From Antedon mediterranea (lineage: Eukaryota > Echinodermata > Crinoidea > Comatulida > Antedonidae), in the NCBI RefSeq assembly GCF_964355755.1, contig NC_092670.1, forward strand, positions 3,559,001-3,623,000: a stretch of 64,000 bases of DNA, in the 5' to 3' direction. The stretch's first letter is position 1; each line of letters opens with the position of its first letter. The notes below the pieces were generated by a model, which was given only the letters and a program-made list of their open reading frames with translations, searched no databases and had not been told where the DNA came from. The translations under genes and the position numbers were made by a program. Below are positions 51,201 through 63,139 of this stretch, piece by piece.

Positions 51201-54200
51201 TTATTATTATTTTTCTTTACTTATTTACTATTTTTAACATTGTGGATGTATTTTAACTGCAGTGTATTAACAAAGATTTTCTGATTTTTATTTTTAGACC
51301 AATATAAGATGAATTGAATTGACTTGAATTTATCTAATCTATCGCTAAAATATAGAGTAGTATTATATTTCAAGCATACAATCACCAGATTCAAGCAAGT
51401 CAACTGGCCAAGCAGTTAAGGCAGGGGCACCGTTTACCGTACCTAAAGAGTCAACAATATCGGAGAGGGTTCAAGGCCGACTCTCTCCTAGTTCTGGTGA
51501 TGGAAAAGGTCTTCTGAGATAAGGACTACAAACCGTTGGTCCAGGGTACACAGAACCCAGTTCATTGTTCAAGACGAGTAGAGGATTACCCCAATGAACT
51601 GGTTCACAAAATAGCCCCTGTATCAGGGGGATTACCACCTATCTGATAGGAGAGTGATTAATTTACTATTGGTAATCCTTGGCCCCATGTGCCTAAAGAC
51701 ATACAAAAAAAAATAATAAAAAAACAATTTTTTATCATCACGATCACCAAAATACTACTACAACTTACTCTGTTTAAGTTCTTGTTCAATGTCCTCACCA
51801 AATGAGATCCTATCACTGGCATCTGGGGCTATGAACATGTGGTATGTGTCTTTTGCTTCTTTGTGGAGGACTTGAATCTGATTCTGGGTCAGGTCAGAGT
51901 TCATTATACGACGGTTGAATTCCTCTGATAATAAATAAAGATTTATGAATGACAAATGATGTCTGTGTAATTCTGATAATTAATGTTACGAAAATTATGA
52001 TAAATGATGTTAAAAAAATAAAATAAAATTATAATTTTAATTTTTAATTTTCTTTTTAACTTTTTACAACTCACCAACACCAAGGCAAAAGTTGAGAATA
52101 TGTAGAGCGCCCTCAGTTTTCATGAATTTCACAAATTCATACAGTGTGTTGTCTTTATTGGAAAGTAGTTCAGATAAACCAGTGCGCAAAGGCTGAAAAC
52201 AAAACGGCATTATTTAAACATCTTAATTTGTTTTAATTCAAATTTCACCAGAATACAAAACAGAGATATTAAAGCCAAGGAAAGATTTAAACACCTATGC
52301 TAGAAACCCAAAAAAGACAAATAAAAACAAAATTACGATCTAGAATTACAGCATCTACAACATCAAGCAATTGAAAACATTATCAAAATTGAAAAAAAAT
52401 TGACCATAACTAAATGTATTATATATACAGTATTTACACTGTAGCATAATACTATAATATCTGTATGTAGGCCCTATGTACTTACTGATTGGATTGTTTT
52501 GCTGTTAGTTGCACAGAAAGCCTGCAGAATGAGAACAGGTTCGGTTGGAGGATCAGTTGATACTGCCATCTTCATAAAATGAATATTCATAGATTATGTT
52601 AATTAGGTATAATGTCAGGGAAATGTATTCTTGTACAACAATTGAATCTAAAGCGCTGTCTACACTATCAAACTTTATGTGACAAAAAATGTGATGTTTC
52701 CATATATGAACATGATGATGTCATATCACTACCGTATTTGGGAATATCACTACCATATATGGGCACATCACACTTTTTTGTCAAACTAGTTTGATAGTGT
52801 AGACGGAGCTTAAAATGGACCTGAAATGGATTTTCGATTTTTTTCATTTTAGAATGATGTTTTGGGGGCTATTAGGTGTTGCTAGAATGTATATTGTTAC
52901 AAAATATAAATTCGCCCTATTGGGGAAAGCCCCATTTGAAAATCAAAAAAATTCGCGGGTGATGTCACTTTGCGAATATATTCCTATCCCTCCAATGGAC
53001 AATTTGCAGTTTTTTGGCTATAACTCTTGAAATATATGGAGTATTTTCTAAAAAATGCTTGTGCTTTTGCAGAAACGTATTTAGAATTTTTTTAGATAAA
53101 ATTATTACCGTATAAACGGTTATTCATCGAGTAAATGACGATTTAAAATCTCCAAATCAACGGTTTTTTTCTGGCAATCCAGACGTTAGCCTGGCAACGT
53201 TGTCCGGGATACAGCGCCGTGTGCAATGATGCGTATCCATATTTTTCCGTTCGTGTATTGTGTATATCGTTCGTAATTTATACTGCTAAAATGTGTTAGT
53301 TTCTTTAGTTTTTAGTTTAGCAGAATTAAATAAGTAATATGAGATGATAATTTATTTGTCACGAATCAGGCAGTTCGAAAACGAATTTGATTCATATTTT
53401 ACTTTGGCTTGACAATGAGCAGCAAGTTGTTGATATCGCTTTGGATGCACATGAAACGGAGCCTCGCATATGGGTGGGTGGTGGATCGACTCTGCGCGCT
53501 GGGGCCTAGGTCTAGTAAAGGTTTGGGAGGTAGGCCTAGGCCTAGGCCTTCTAAATTCGGGTTTTAGAACAAACAAAGTACATTTTAGGGCACTATATTT
53601 CAACAACATTATATATTGAATAAATTAGTATTAGTGTCAACGCTTCGCGTATCTTTCCGGGCCGTCGATCATTCACAGACTATCGGGCGGCATATATACG
53701 CTCTCGATATCGTCGTGTGTATATGTGACTTCGTGAATATAGATGCTCCCGACGGCCGTTGAAATAGAATATTGCAATGGCGTGAGTAATTTTCGCTAAT
53801 TTACCAAGGTATCTTAAAATTTCGTTTTTTCTCAAAATACTATACATTTTGTTTTTATTTGTATGGGCTTGTGTTAATTTGATACATTTAAATAACATTT
53901 GTGAATTTCTTGAAAATCGAAAGTCCATTTCAGGTCCATTTTAAGAGTACAAAATATACTCACTGGTTCTTCATCAAACAAAAGCTGTAGCAATAGATTC
54001 ACAACATTCTAAAGGTAAAGAAATGATAAAGACATTTAATTTTTATTTTATAATTAAAAACTACAATTTTAAGCAGAAATAAACCACCAAATGAATACAA
54101 ATGTTTTGGTTGTATCAAGTCTAGGTAGAGAACATATAAATTACTAGATTAGAACTCTTGTCTCGAATGTGGTCCTGATTTGGAGGGAGATATGCATAGT

Positions 54201-57200
54201 CAATAATTGAGAACTTTTGATGAATGTTTGTTAAGTTACAAAAGAAAAAAACTCACTGGATTCGCAAGAACATCCATTGCTGGTATAATAACAGAGCCTG
54301 CTAAAAGTTCCCGCAAGAAATTTTTTGTTCCTCTGTAAAACAAGAAATATTTCTTACAAAAAACGCTGCTCGACATTTTAAAATTAATCATTGTTCTTTC
54401 TTCAGATATACTTATGATTAATTATTAAAAAGATGTCTTTTAATCGCAAAAATACATACAAATTATGATTCACATGCCCATTTAAAAATGGTCAATTTTT
54501 GTGCTGTGTGTGTGTGTGTGTGACCTCAACCTGTTTGGTATGCAACTGAATACCCTCTAGAGACAACGTGACATCATGAAAATTCTTCCCAGTCTATTGA
54601 TTCGCGTCAACCAATCAAAGGGCGAGAATCCAAAATCGTTCAACTGTGAGCCCTCATAGACTCTTTTTTTCCAGACGTTTTTTGGGTCCAGCAGATACTA
54701 TAACTGCTGCTTGCTTTAGCTTATGATTGAGTAGTCCTCATGGGACATAGCTGGCTAGAGCAACAGCGTGAAAAAAAATTGAAAATACAGTATTTGGATT
54801 TTACAGAAACAATGCTTCATTTTGTTCATGACTGGACTATTCCACTTTCCTTTGCAGTGTCTTTTTAGACAATAATTTAATATTACAGTAGTCCATTCAG
54901 CTAATAACTCAGTTTATCCTGGTAAGTACTCACAAACAAAATTAAATTAAATATTTAAGTTAAACTTACTGACAGTTAATTGCATGTTTTGGAATAAGCA
55001 TTGGGAAGATGGCATCGAGTAAATGGCGAACATATCGCAGTTCATAATCTCTACTTCTTGCAGCACAGTGAAGATTGGATCCATAGGCCTTCAGTATTTC
55101 CACATCAAAATTGTCATTTGAATTTACTAACAGAAAGAACAATATAAAGTTAAGCCCTGTCTACACTATCAAACTAGTTTGTGTGCCCAAATATGGTAGT
55201 GATATACTCAAATATGGTAGTGATATGACATCATCATGTCCATATATGGGCATATCACATTTTTGTTGTCACATTGTAGACAAGGCTTTAGAAACTGCAG
55301 TGATATGTTAAAATGAAATATATAGCAAGTTTACAAAAAAAAACAACTTACGTTTACGTTTTGTTCGTAGGATTAAATCAAGATGTGACAAGCCGTTCTT
55401 AACAAGCTTGTCAAGAATAAGTGTTGGTAGATCAACCTGTAAAATATGAATTTATATGATTTTAAAATTTAAAGTATTGTGAATATTGATACCTTTAATC
55501 GTAATAATCGTAATATTTTGGATTGTGCCGGCCACCAGTTTAAAACGACACCCCTTATAACGTGTAATCACTTATTATTATTACGTACAAAATAATGATA
55601 CATCTTAATGTTTCACTTAAGAATTTCAATTCAAAGAAAATACCTTTTGTAAACGTTTAAGAAGTATTGCTGCTATATATCTAATGCCAGACCTCAGTTC
55701 ATTCACAAATTCTTCATCTTTACTTATATCCCTGTAAATTCACAAATAATATTATTTAAAAAAAAATCTATTTTTAATTAGTTAAATAATGGATCCTAAT
55801 ATTTGGGATCCTTAAATACATACATTTTCCGTATTTGTTTTACAGTTTAACTTACATAAAGCCGTGTATACACTATCAAACTTAATGTGACCAAAAATGT
55901 GATGTGCCCATATATGGACATGATGATGTCATATAACTACCATATTTGGGCACATCACACTTTTTTGGTCAAACTTGTTTTTCATTATCATACTTACTTA
56001 TACCAGGAGTAGACAAAATCTTTTAGTATCAATTCAAAGAGCTGAAATTGAAAGTAAAAAATATACAATATATAAATTATCATTGTTATTATTGAAAGAA
56101 ATTTATTTCAACAATATTTTAAGGGGTGTCCATTCAGCCATTAGAGACCCTCACAAAAATACGATTTGACAAGACAATAACACACAACAATTAAATGATA
56201 CACTACACTAGTGTCTTGGATAATCTATTTGTTTTTTATATTAAAATACCTTTGTATGAGGAAGAAAGTCAGGCTTTAATAATAACTTATTAACCGATAT
56301 ATCAGAAATCCCATAATTCTCCTGCCAGAAGGGAAACTTAATTGATACAAACCTCCGATAAAGCTTTATCAACTCTTTGTGGAATATATACATCTGTCCA
56401 CGGCTGTGTTGATGATATGTCTACAAAATATCTGTATTTAATAAAATAAAAAAAACCATATAGTTATACTGTACCATGATTATTATTAATATTTTGTATA
56501 TATATTTTTTTTTTTAAAAGAAAGATTTTTTTAATTTAAAAAAAAGTTATCATTCTCCAATAACTGACATAACATGACATAAAATAGTTTTTTTTACATA
56601 GGAAATATTAATGAGCTTTTGGTCTGGGAGGGTGGAAGACAAGATTAATCTTCATGTCCATATATATAAGCCCTGTATGCACCACTTCGTTCATCGTCAG
56701 GACCGTATTTAATAATCGTTTAATGTTCGCCCTTCTTCGACCGTTGAGAACTTGCTACCAATTCCTTAAAATATTTAAGAAAATGTTAGACTTAATAAAT
56801 TGAGAAAAGTTTACCTATGTCGACAACACTGACTGTCTGTGCATATACCACAAGCATGTGCTTTAGATTTGAGTGACTTGTTTCCTGGAGTCTTCTTGCG
56901 CTCAAATGCAGCAATAAAGTTTGGTAAAACTGACACGTAGTTGAAGATAATGTAAAAGGAACCAATTCCAGCCAGAAACGCCCATGCCACAAACAAAATA
57001 TGAAGGTAACTAAAATAAATAAAAGGAAAGAAAAACAATTATTGATTACTTTATTGATTGTGCTACATTGCATGCTTGCTATGTTAACAAGCAACAATGA
57101 TTTTACCCCTTTTAAAATTTGGATAGTATATGATCACTTCCTCTAAATAGACGCTATGTTATTTAAGGTGGATAAATCAGTGAAATCTGAAAGGGTGAAT

Positions 57201-57399
57201 AGAAAGAGTAGGCTAGGCTAGCTAGGCCTAGCTTCATTCGAGCTAATTATTTTTTAATTTAACCAAAATATACTAACCTATACAGAATAATACTAAGCAC
57301 TAACAAAGATACAGATGCAACAGTGAAAGATGAGTGTTGTTTTGATAATTCAAGAATTTTACGAGCAGTAACTTCTCGATTTTTTACACCGGGATTCAT
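39278..57399 (-). CDS. SNX14: sorting nexin 14, complete, 30 exons, 942 aa
   Basis: Exons: 57399-57278, 57009-56815, 56431-56353, 56041-55998, 55731-55644, 55436-55352, 55126-54970, 54332-54257, 54008-53964, 52569-52486, 52192-52075, 51924-51769, 51162-51102, 50893-50827, 50599-50541, 50174-50127, 49224-49101, 48572-48346, 48101-48052, 47910-47807, 45672-45570, 45252-45212, 45121-45051, 42098-42053, 41751-41625, 41313-41220, 40773-40703, 40283-40188, 39904-39756 and 39319-39278. Every phase agrees and the sum is 943 codons. The N-terminus has two hydrophobic membrane segments, then a conserved Cys motif (CGICTDSQCCRHR). These are followed by a PXA domain, an RGS domain (EFNRRIMNSDLT), a PX domain (RYQEFYVLDSKLKEF, LPTKRPFGNKS) and a C-terminal nexin domain (LNKQLSYVLLDTVILDLFPE). 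Human SNX14 (about 946 aa) has the same order and near-identical signature blocks. It works at ER/endolysosome contacts in lipid handling and autophagy. Exon 21 adjoins the 79-bp array at 45650-47575. Several introns hold MITEs. Confidence 0.96.
39404..39543. mobile_element. MITE family A, copy 3
   Basis: AGCTCTGTCTACACTATCAA ... GTAGACAGAGCT with TAA on both sides, a perfect 3-bp duplication. It lies in the last intron of SNX14. Confidence 0.9.
40340..40620. repeat. degenerate ATTGATTGAGAAGTTATTGA tandem repeat
   Basis: About eight imperfect units of ATTGATT(A/G)(A/G)AAAGTTATTGAT type and of ATTGATGGATAAAA type. They lie in the SNX14 intron before exon 28. Confidence 0.8.
41391..41518. mobile_element. 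128-bp foldback element
   Basis: ACAACTTTAGCGAGAATAAT at the left and ATTCTCAGTAAAGTTGT at the right are inverted. A second inverted pair, AGGATGTACATATGATTTC and GAAATCATAAGTACATCCT, lies inside. The whole unit is an imperfect hairpin in the SNX14 intron before exon 26. Confidence 0.7.
42417..42526. mobile_element. 110-bp inverted-repeat element
   Basis: AAATATAAGATTTGACAT at the left pairs with ATGTCAAATCTTATATTT at the right, and GGGAATATATATT to CATTCCC pairs inside. It is a small non-coding foldback unit in the SNX14 intron before exon 24. Confidence 0.65.
44081..44114. repeat. AT-rich palindrome
   Basis: AAATGATTTATTTA pairs with TAAATAAATCATTT around a short centre. It lies in a long AT-rich SNX14 intron. 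Its significance is unclear. Confidence 0.6.
45650..47575 (-). repeat. 79-bp satellite of ~25 units carrying the SNX14 exon-21 acceptor
   Basis: Units of 79 bp (one of 80) are almost identical from the start of exon 21 to about 47575, ending in a diverged partial unit. On the SNX14 strand each unit contains TTTTTTTTCAG followed by AACCTTTTAACCAAACCAGT. These are the polypyrimidine tract, the AG acceptor and the first ~25 bases of exon 21 (N-L-L-T-K-P-V-L). The unit then diverges into ATCGTAAAGGATTGAATTC. Only the last unit (exon at 45672) continues into the full exon. A possible donor (ATC|GTAAAG) 28 bases after each acceptor could define a microexon. The whole array lies between exon 20 (47910-47807) and exon 21. 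Confidence 0.95.
47664..47749 (+). mobile_element. tRNA-like element with inverted-repeat ends, copy 2 (B box deleted)
   Basis: AGTGGAGTTGTGGCTTGGTG at the left and TTTGCAACTCCACT at the right. It has the A-box-like part and the ATGCTTGGCTACCAATC block of the copy at 62143. It lacks the segment with GGTTCAAGTCC and is therefore shorter. Confidence 0.7.
48820..48971. mobile_element. 152-bp MITE with AAAGGGTCTTTCACACCTG termini
   Basis: AAAGGGTCTTTCACACCTG at the left is matched exactly by CAGGTGTGAAAGACCCTTT at the right, with TA flanking both ends. The interior is unrelated to families A and B. It lies in the SNX14 intron before exon 18. Confidence 0.8.
49411..49675. mobile_element. 265-bp TA-flanked MITE, pogo/Tigger-like ends
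   Basis: CAGTCAACTCTCCCAATACC at the left and GGTATGGGGAGAGTTAACTG at the right are inverted, with TA on both sides. A 45-bp block (GACACCTTTGGGCTTGCCAA onward) is present twice, near 49430 and 49518. The CAGTTAACTCTC-type terminus and the TA target are typical of Tc1/mariner-pogo derivatives. It lies in an SNX14 intron. Confidence 0.7.
50089..50104. repeat. poly-G run
   Basis: A run of about 14-16 G just upstream (genomic left) of SNX14 exon 16, in the following intron. Confidence 0.8.
51399..51735 (+). mobile_element. tRNA-derived SINE
   Basis: The 5' end GTCAACTGGCCAAGCAGTTA reads as a tRNA Ser/Leu-type A box (TGGCCAAGCAGTTAAGG). It is followed by a B-box-like GGTTCAAGGCC about 70 bases later. 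A tRNA-unrelated body follows (including ATGAACTGGTTCACAAAATA and GGGGGATTACCACC), then an A-rich tail near 51707-51732. It lies in an SNX14 intron on the strand opposite to the gene. Confidence 0.75.
52652..52810. mobile_element. MITE family A, copy 4, nested in a larger element
   Basis: AGCGCTGTCTACACTATCAA ... GTGTAGACGGAGCT flanked by TAA on both sides. The right-hand TAA is also the first three bases of the larger inverted-repeat element at 52811-53943, so this copy inserted into that element's end. Confidence 0.88.
52811..53943. mobile_element. 1.13-kb inverted-repeat element in SNX14 intron 9
   Basis: The left end TAAAATGGACCTGAAATGGA and the right end (its complement) match for about 30 of 35 bases. 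The interior is about 1 kb with no transposase frame and several GC-rich pieces. The right end sits about 15 bases from the donor site of SNX14 exon 9 (53964). No clear target duplication is visible outside it. Confidence 0.75.
54501..54522. repeat. (GT)n microsatellite
   Basis: About nine GT dinucleotides in an SNX14 intron. Confidence 0.85.
55153..55287. mobile_element. MITE family A, copy 5
   Basis: AGCCCTGTCTACACTATCAA at the left and TTGTAGACAAGGCT at the right, flanked by TTA on both sides. The right arm has lost part of the TATCAAAC block. It lies in an SNX14 intron. Confidence 0.85.
55860..55981. mobile_element. MITE family A, copy 6 (right end truncated)
   Basis: Starts TAA then AGCCGTGTATACACTATCAA and keeps the ATGGACATGATGATGTCATA interior. 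The right end stops after TTTTTTGGTCAAACTTG without the GTAGACAGAGCT terminus. Confidence 0.8.
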
Positions 57400-57832
57400 T
57401 TTTTGACATTTAATTCGCCATTAAAATTGTGAGGGCGCTGTTCTTTATTCTTAGCCTTTAAAAAGTCGCTGTGCACACATAAACAAAAAAATATATATTT
57501 AAAATTTCATAAAAATTAATGTTTAAAATTTACATTGTTAGACAATTCTTAAACATTTAATAACATATATCTATCCATTACTATTATAATGATGATAGTC
57601 TTACTACCTATATTATCATACATTTTCATTTTGTTTTCCTACGGCCCCAAGTAACGACTGGATGACATATGTATCTGCAATATTTATTTCTCTCTCAATA
57701 TCTCTCACCACACCACACAAGATAAGTGGTACAGTCGTCGTCGTGTAACCGGTGCTTGATTTCTCTCTTCAATAAAACTTACCAAAGTTTGTTTTCAAAG
57801 TAAACTTCTTGTAGTATCAACTGATTTTTAAA
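57400..57832. promoter_or_regulatory. bidirectional promoter region of SNX14 and phosphomannomutase
   Basis: Only 433 bases separate the two divergent start codons, so both 5' UTRs and core promoters must lie here (or UTR introns outside it). I see no clear TATA box. The right half has CGTCGTCGTG and GTAACCGG, more CpG than the surrounding introns, as in housekeeping promoters. Confidence 0.6.
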
Positions 57833-60800
57833 ATGACTGCAAGGGACGAATCTGTGTGTTTTCTATTTGATGTTGACGGAACGTTAACAGCACCTAGACA
57901 GGTAAGTTAGTCAGTGTGGTAGGCCCACCATCATACAGACACGTATTGCACGCACATTGTGGCCTAGCCTAGCTTAGCTAGAGTATTAAAAAAATGTTGA
58001 ACGGATGCAATAGAGATAAACATCTATTATATATGTCCCTTAATACAATAGTAATACCGTATTCAGATCACGTAGGCTACACTTTAAAATAATTAGTTAG
58101 GACAACAATTCACAAAAAAATTTACTAAATTACTAACCTTTAATACTTAAACAATGTTCTATAAAAATTATTATACCAGGTTAAAAATGTAAATATTAAA
58201 AACAGTAGTATACATAGTGCTTACAGCATAGATAGGCTAATTTGTAATTATTCAATAATAAACATTAACATCATGAATGCTGTTTTTTATTGAATGAATG
58301 GCTATTATTTTGTAAATAATTAAACTTCTTTGAAAAATATTAAATTAATATTTAAAAAATCTGATATTTTGAAGTTAAATAATTTATTTATACATACGAA
58401 AATGGTTGTTTATAAATTATAAATGTTTTCGTTTTTTTGTAGACACATTTTTTTGCAAGTAGGATTCTTATTAACTATCATAATTAACAGTATTTCTATT
58501 TCTCACATTATTTGTTGTGTAATAATTACTATTTTCTTTTTATTTCTATGAATCAAAATGACAATTAAATTATATCCTTGTTATCAATGAGATCATTTCT
58601 TATTATTTGTGCTAATTCATAAAATACTGGGAAATTATTTAGCAATTTCCCTAACAATTGTGCCTTATCATGCATGATAATCAGCTCTTGGATTTACTGC
58701 TGTATGACATGGCATTCATCAACCAATCAGAAGCCTCCATTTGGAGGTGTGTCAGATACAATAGATAATACTTTTCCTGATAATAGTTTTGTTTACTCAT
58801 GAAGGCTTGTAAACAATACACTGTGTGTTGTTGCAATTCCTTACTTTTGAAGGTCAATAGGTCAATTCATGCCCTTTGACATTGGAAAAAATAATTCTGA
58901 TAAGAAATAAAATCCATTTTTTAACAGAATGCAACACTCTAAACATTTTATAAACTAATATTTGTTTGTTTTCCCCACTTTATTTAAATATAGAGAATAA
59001 CAAAAGAAATGGATGACTTCTTATGTGATCTACGCAAAAAAGTATCTGTGTGTCTGGTAGGAGGATCGGACCAAGACAAAATTTTAGAACAGTTAGGTGG
59101 TGAAGAGGCATTGAACCATTTTGACTATTTCTTTTCTGAAAATGGTCTAGTTGCTTACAAAAAAGGGGAACTTCTAGCTAGAGCGGTAAGAACTTAATCT
59201 TGGAGTAGCTCCGTGATGTAACCACTTGATTGTTATACCATGCAGATGTATTATTTCACTCTTTTGTCTTAGTCTTTGACTTTTATTCTTAAAATTAATG
59301 ATTAGCAATATCTGAGTTTGTTTAATCTGATATAGCACCCATGTCTTTAGATTCGTCTTAGCAAGGCCATGTAAAAGTATCGTGGTTGGTAATTAAAAGC
59401 CTGAATAATATTTTGGCAGGGGGGCCAAACTTACACCCTCCACAGATACAAGTACACATGGTGTTATCTCTTATTAAGTATGCAATGAAGTATGTATTTC
59501 AACAAAAGAGTATTTTCAATAAAATGGGCATTACTAGGAGTACAGAAGATATATATTATTACACAATTTTCTTAAAGTTTTTTATATTTGTTTTTTATTT
59601 TTCAGAATATACAGAAGCACCTCGGAGAAGAACTTGTCCAAAGATTTATTAATTACGCCCTAGCATACTTGTCAAAATTAGAACTTCCAGTTAAAAGGTA
59701 ATCCTCCCCCTCTCCAATCCGCTAAATTTTCTTTGTAATTAAGTTTTCTTATCCAAACACTGTTATGTTCCAAAATAAAATATTTCAAAATATCTTTTTT
59801 ATTATTCAGAGGGACTTTCATTGAATTTCGTAGTGGTCTGATCAATGTGTGCCCAGTAGGTCGAAGCTGCAGCCAGGCAGAAAGAACGCAGTTTTTCGAG
59901 TTTGACCAGGTCAGTTTGGCCGTTTATCAAAAACAATTGATTATTGTTATTAAACTATACAGTAGATAGCTTTCGTATTTACACTTTAAATAATGTATGT
60001 GTTTTTATTTAAACAAAAAAAAAACAAATACAAAGTCCAATAATAAGCAAATCAAATAAAGCACATTTTTATTTCTATCAAAAGTAATAATAATATAATA
60101 TTTATGTTTTGTATAGAAAAACAAAATTAGGGAAAATATGGTGTCGGCAATGAGGAAAGAGTTTGCAGATACTGACCTTATATTTGCTATTGGTAAGTGA
60201 CAATTTAAAGATGTCATTTAAATCCCTATCTCAACCTATGTCCCCATAAATTATCAAAATGAATAACTTGTGAATAGAATGTCAAAGGTCACATATTTAT
60301 TTAAATCAGATTTACCATAATAAAGACACCATATGTTGTATATACCAGCAGGTTATAACGTAAAACATATGTAGACATTTTTATGGTGTGTTTCAAAAGA
60401 CAATTATATTTTTGTGTACATGCCTACATACAAAGGTTTGAAAAATACAATACAACAGTTTTCAAATATTAAATAAAGTTATTTTCTTGTTACCTAATAA
60501 GTGTTTTATTTAGACTTAATATGGAAACTATTGTAAACTATTTTTTTAATTGTCTATAGTTTTTCATTTGCATAATATTATTTTTGCAGGTGGTCAAATC
60601 AGTGTAGACGTGTTCCCAAAAGGCTGGGACAAAACCTATTGTTTAAACTATATAAAGGAATATAAGACAATAAGATTCTTTGGAGATAAAACAATGCCTG
60701 TAAGTATATATATACCAAGTGAAGCTTGAACGTTTACTGACTTTTTACTGACAAATTGCATAGATTTCCTATATTACAATTTCAATATCCCAATATTGAA

Positions 60801-61362
60801 ACATAAGAGAACAATGCAGTACCTGCTTTCAGATATGAATATTCTCATTCATCCAGGTAGTATTAATTTTAGAAAGATATCAATCGCATTTACTAGACTT
60901 AATTGTTTAGTACAACGACTATCCCGTGACGGAGTTTAGGAGCTGTTAGTATTTAAAACATCTAGGAATTTTGTTGAATTGAAAGTTCCGGATAAGTGGT
61001 GACATAAGCCTCTACCTACTTTCATTGTCTTACTTCTATTAACTAAGTGCAGATCCAAGGGGTGGAGGAGCACTAAGGTCGCACATTCCCCTCTTTTTAC
61101 AGCTAAAATTACATTATGAACTACTTTTTTTCTATTTGCTTAGAACTCCATACTTTCCAAAAATCCTTGATCCACACCTGAAAACAATACTATATTCCTG
61201 GAGGAGAAACTCCTTAGAACTTAAATGTTTTTCAACCACCGTTTTTTTTAATAGGGAGGAAATGACCATGAGATATTTGAAGACCCTAGAACAATTGGAT
61301 ACACAGTGACAAGTCCAGAAAATACAAGAAAACAAGTAACAGAAGTTTTAAACTCTCTATAA
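57833..61362 (+). CDS. PMM2: phosphomannomutase, complete, 7 exons, 248 aa
   Basis: Interconverts mannose-6-phosphate and mannose-1-phosphate in the cytosol, feeding GDP-mannose for N-glycosylation and GPI anchors. Exons: 57833-57901, 58994-59185, 59606-59697, 59810-59909, 60117-60192, 60590-60699 and 61255-61362. All are GT..AG with consistent phases, and the sum is 249 codons including the stop. The N-terminus has the HAD nucleophile motif [11 protein letters not shown]. Next come [14 protein letters not shown] and [14 protein letters not shown], then the substrate-binding cap block [20 protein letters not shown]. The C-terminus has [15 protein letters not shown] and the metal-binding [20 protein letters not shown]. 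Length and identity fit eukaryotic PMM (about 246-262 aa). The first exon (no long N-terminal extension) is closer to PMM2 than PMM1, but the genome may hold only one gene. Intron 1 is about 1.1 kb. A polyadenylation signal AATAAA is near 61685. Confidence 0.97.
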
Positions 61363-62142
61363 AGGCTGCAAATATGTTGCAATTTTAATTTAGTAGAGGC
61401 TAATATATGTCACTAATAATTGCACATGCCTTGAATCAGGTAATAATGGTGATTAGGATCTTTCATATTTAATCAGTGCTTTAAATATTTAATACCAATT
61501 ATTAAAATTCCCTGTTTACAGTTCACATACCTCTAACATTTATCACTGGTTCTACTAAAATGTCGTTATTCTGGTACCCATCTTTGTATACCTCCTATGT
61601 AGCTCTGTTTGTACTAATAGAGGTTTTTATTGCACTGAAACCGATATTTGTTTTTTGTTTATAAAACAAAATGTATTCCTTACAGCAATAAACTAGTACT
61701 AGAATTAATTGCTAATTGATAAATGTTTTTATTCCATTGTAGTACAGTATTGTTTTTATTCCATTGTAGTACAGTATTGTTTTAATATGATTCCAGTTTT
61801 AGATATTTTATATTTTAAAGAATTAAATAAACTTCATAGCTGTTTTACAGTAAGTTTGATCCACATATTAAAACAAACAAAATTTTATTGAAATGGCTTC
61901 TCCTTCAAATAAGAGACAACAAGCTTAGATACACAGTACTGTAATTTTTTTTTATTTTATTTTTTATTTTATTTAATTTTCAGGCAAACATACATGACAA
62001 CACAGCGGTGCAGCACCCTGAGGATTGCCATGAGTGCAAAGCACTATCGAGATGGCTCTCCATATACTGCACTAGAACATATAAGACAAACATATACACA
62101 AGATGCTCTACATAGACAAAGACTTATTATTAAGTCTTTGGG

Positions 62143-62254
62143 AGTGGAGTTGTAAATTGTCATGAGAAAAAAACCCTGACATATGACAGGACTTGAACCC
62201 AGGACCCTTAGATTGGTAGCCAAGCATCATAACCACCAAGCCACAGCTCCACTG
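62143..62254 (-). mobile_element. tRNA-like element with inverted-repeat ends, copy 3 (most complete)
   Basis: On the minus strand it runs from AGTGGAGCTGTGGCTTGGTG (A-box-like GGCTTGGTGG), through a GCTTGGCTACCAATC anticodon-arm-like block, to GGGTTCAAGTCC (good B box). It ends TTTACAACTCCACT, the inverse of its start. This combines tRNA-type pol III promoter spacing with MITE-like inverted ends. Confidence 0.7.
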
Positions 62255-62980
62255 TGGTGCTTCATCAACACACAGTATAATATGGTCTTATCTAAATATA
62301 GTTTTATTAACATAAATAAAACCAAAATTAGGATTTATTTTTTTCAAAGAGAAGAATCTATATTAAAATAAATTTAAAAACTATTTTTTTACAATTTGTC
62401 AGTCTTTTTATTCGTTTATTAGTTGAATTTGTTGTCCAAATTGTGCCTTTTAAGTGAACTGATTTAAATTATAAACAGCATTACTTGAAATGAATTACTG
62501 TATAACTTTTAACATGTTTCAATTTGTTTTAATATGTCTGTATTTATGAAGTATTAATTGTCAAAATGTACACAAAGAAGGTTCTAAGTTGAGTGTGCTA
62601 TTTAGAATATTTTAAATAAAAGAATTCCAAAAAAATCAAATAATGTATTTAATTATCTAGTAATCAAGTGCTCATAACCTTCATATTTTCCACAAAAATC
62701 CATTAATAACTTTCCACTTGTACTTTCAATACCATGTATGTGATTACTACTTCTTGTGTTTGTGCTGAGATATGTGTCTGATCAAATTTTAATTGTATTA
62801 ATCTATTAATTGTATTGTAAATTAGATTAACCAGAATTTAGCTCAGGTGTACAGTACAATTAGTGACCAAATAATATATATTTACTGTATGTACAGTAGT
62901 TTTAAAGAAACTAATTAATAAAGATGTACAAGAATATGGTGATAAAATGTATCTTTGTTTTCTCTTTCTGTATAGTTATA

Positions 62981-63130
62981 TCTACCTACACTATTAACTA
63001 GTTTGACAAGTGTGATGTACCCAAATATGGTTGTAATATGCCCAAATACGGTAGTGACATGACATCATCATGTCCATATATTGGCACATCAAATTTGTTG
63101 TCACATAAAGTTTGATAGTGTAGACAGGCT
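62981..63130. mobile_element. MITE family A, copy 7
   Basis: The left end is decayed (CTACCTACACTATTAACTAG). The right end is GTTTGATAGTGTAGACAGGC followed by TTTA. The interior matches the family (GATGTACCCAAATATGGTTG, CATCATGTCCATATATTGGC). Confidence 0.8.
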
Positions 63131-63139
63131 TTAAAATCA

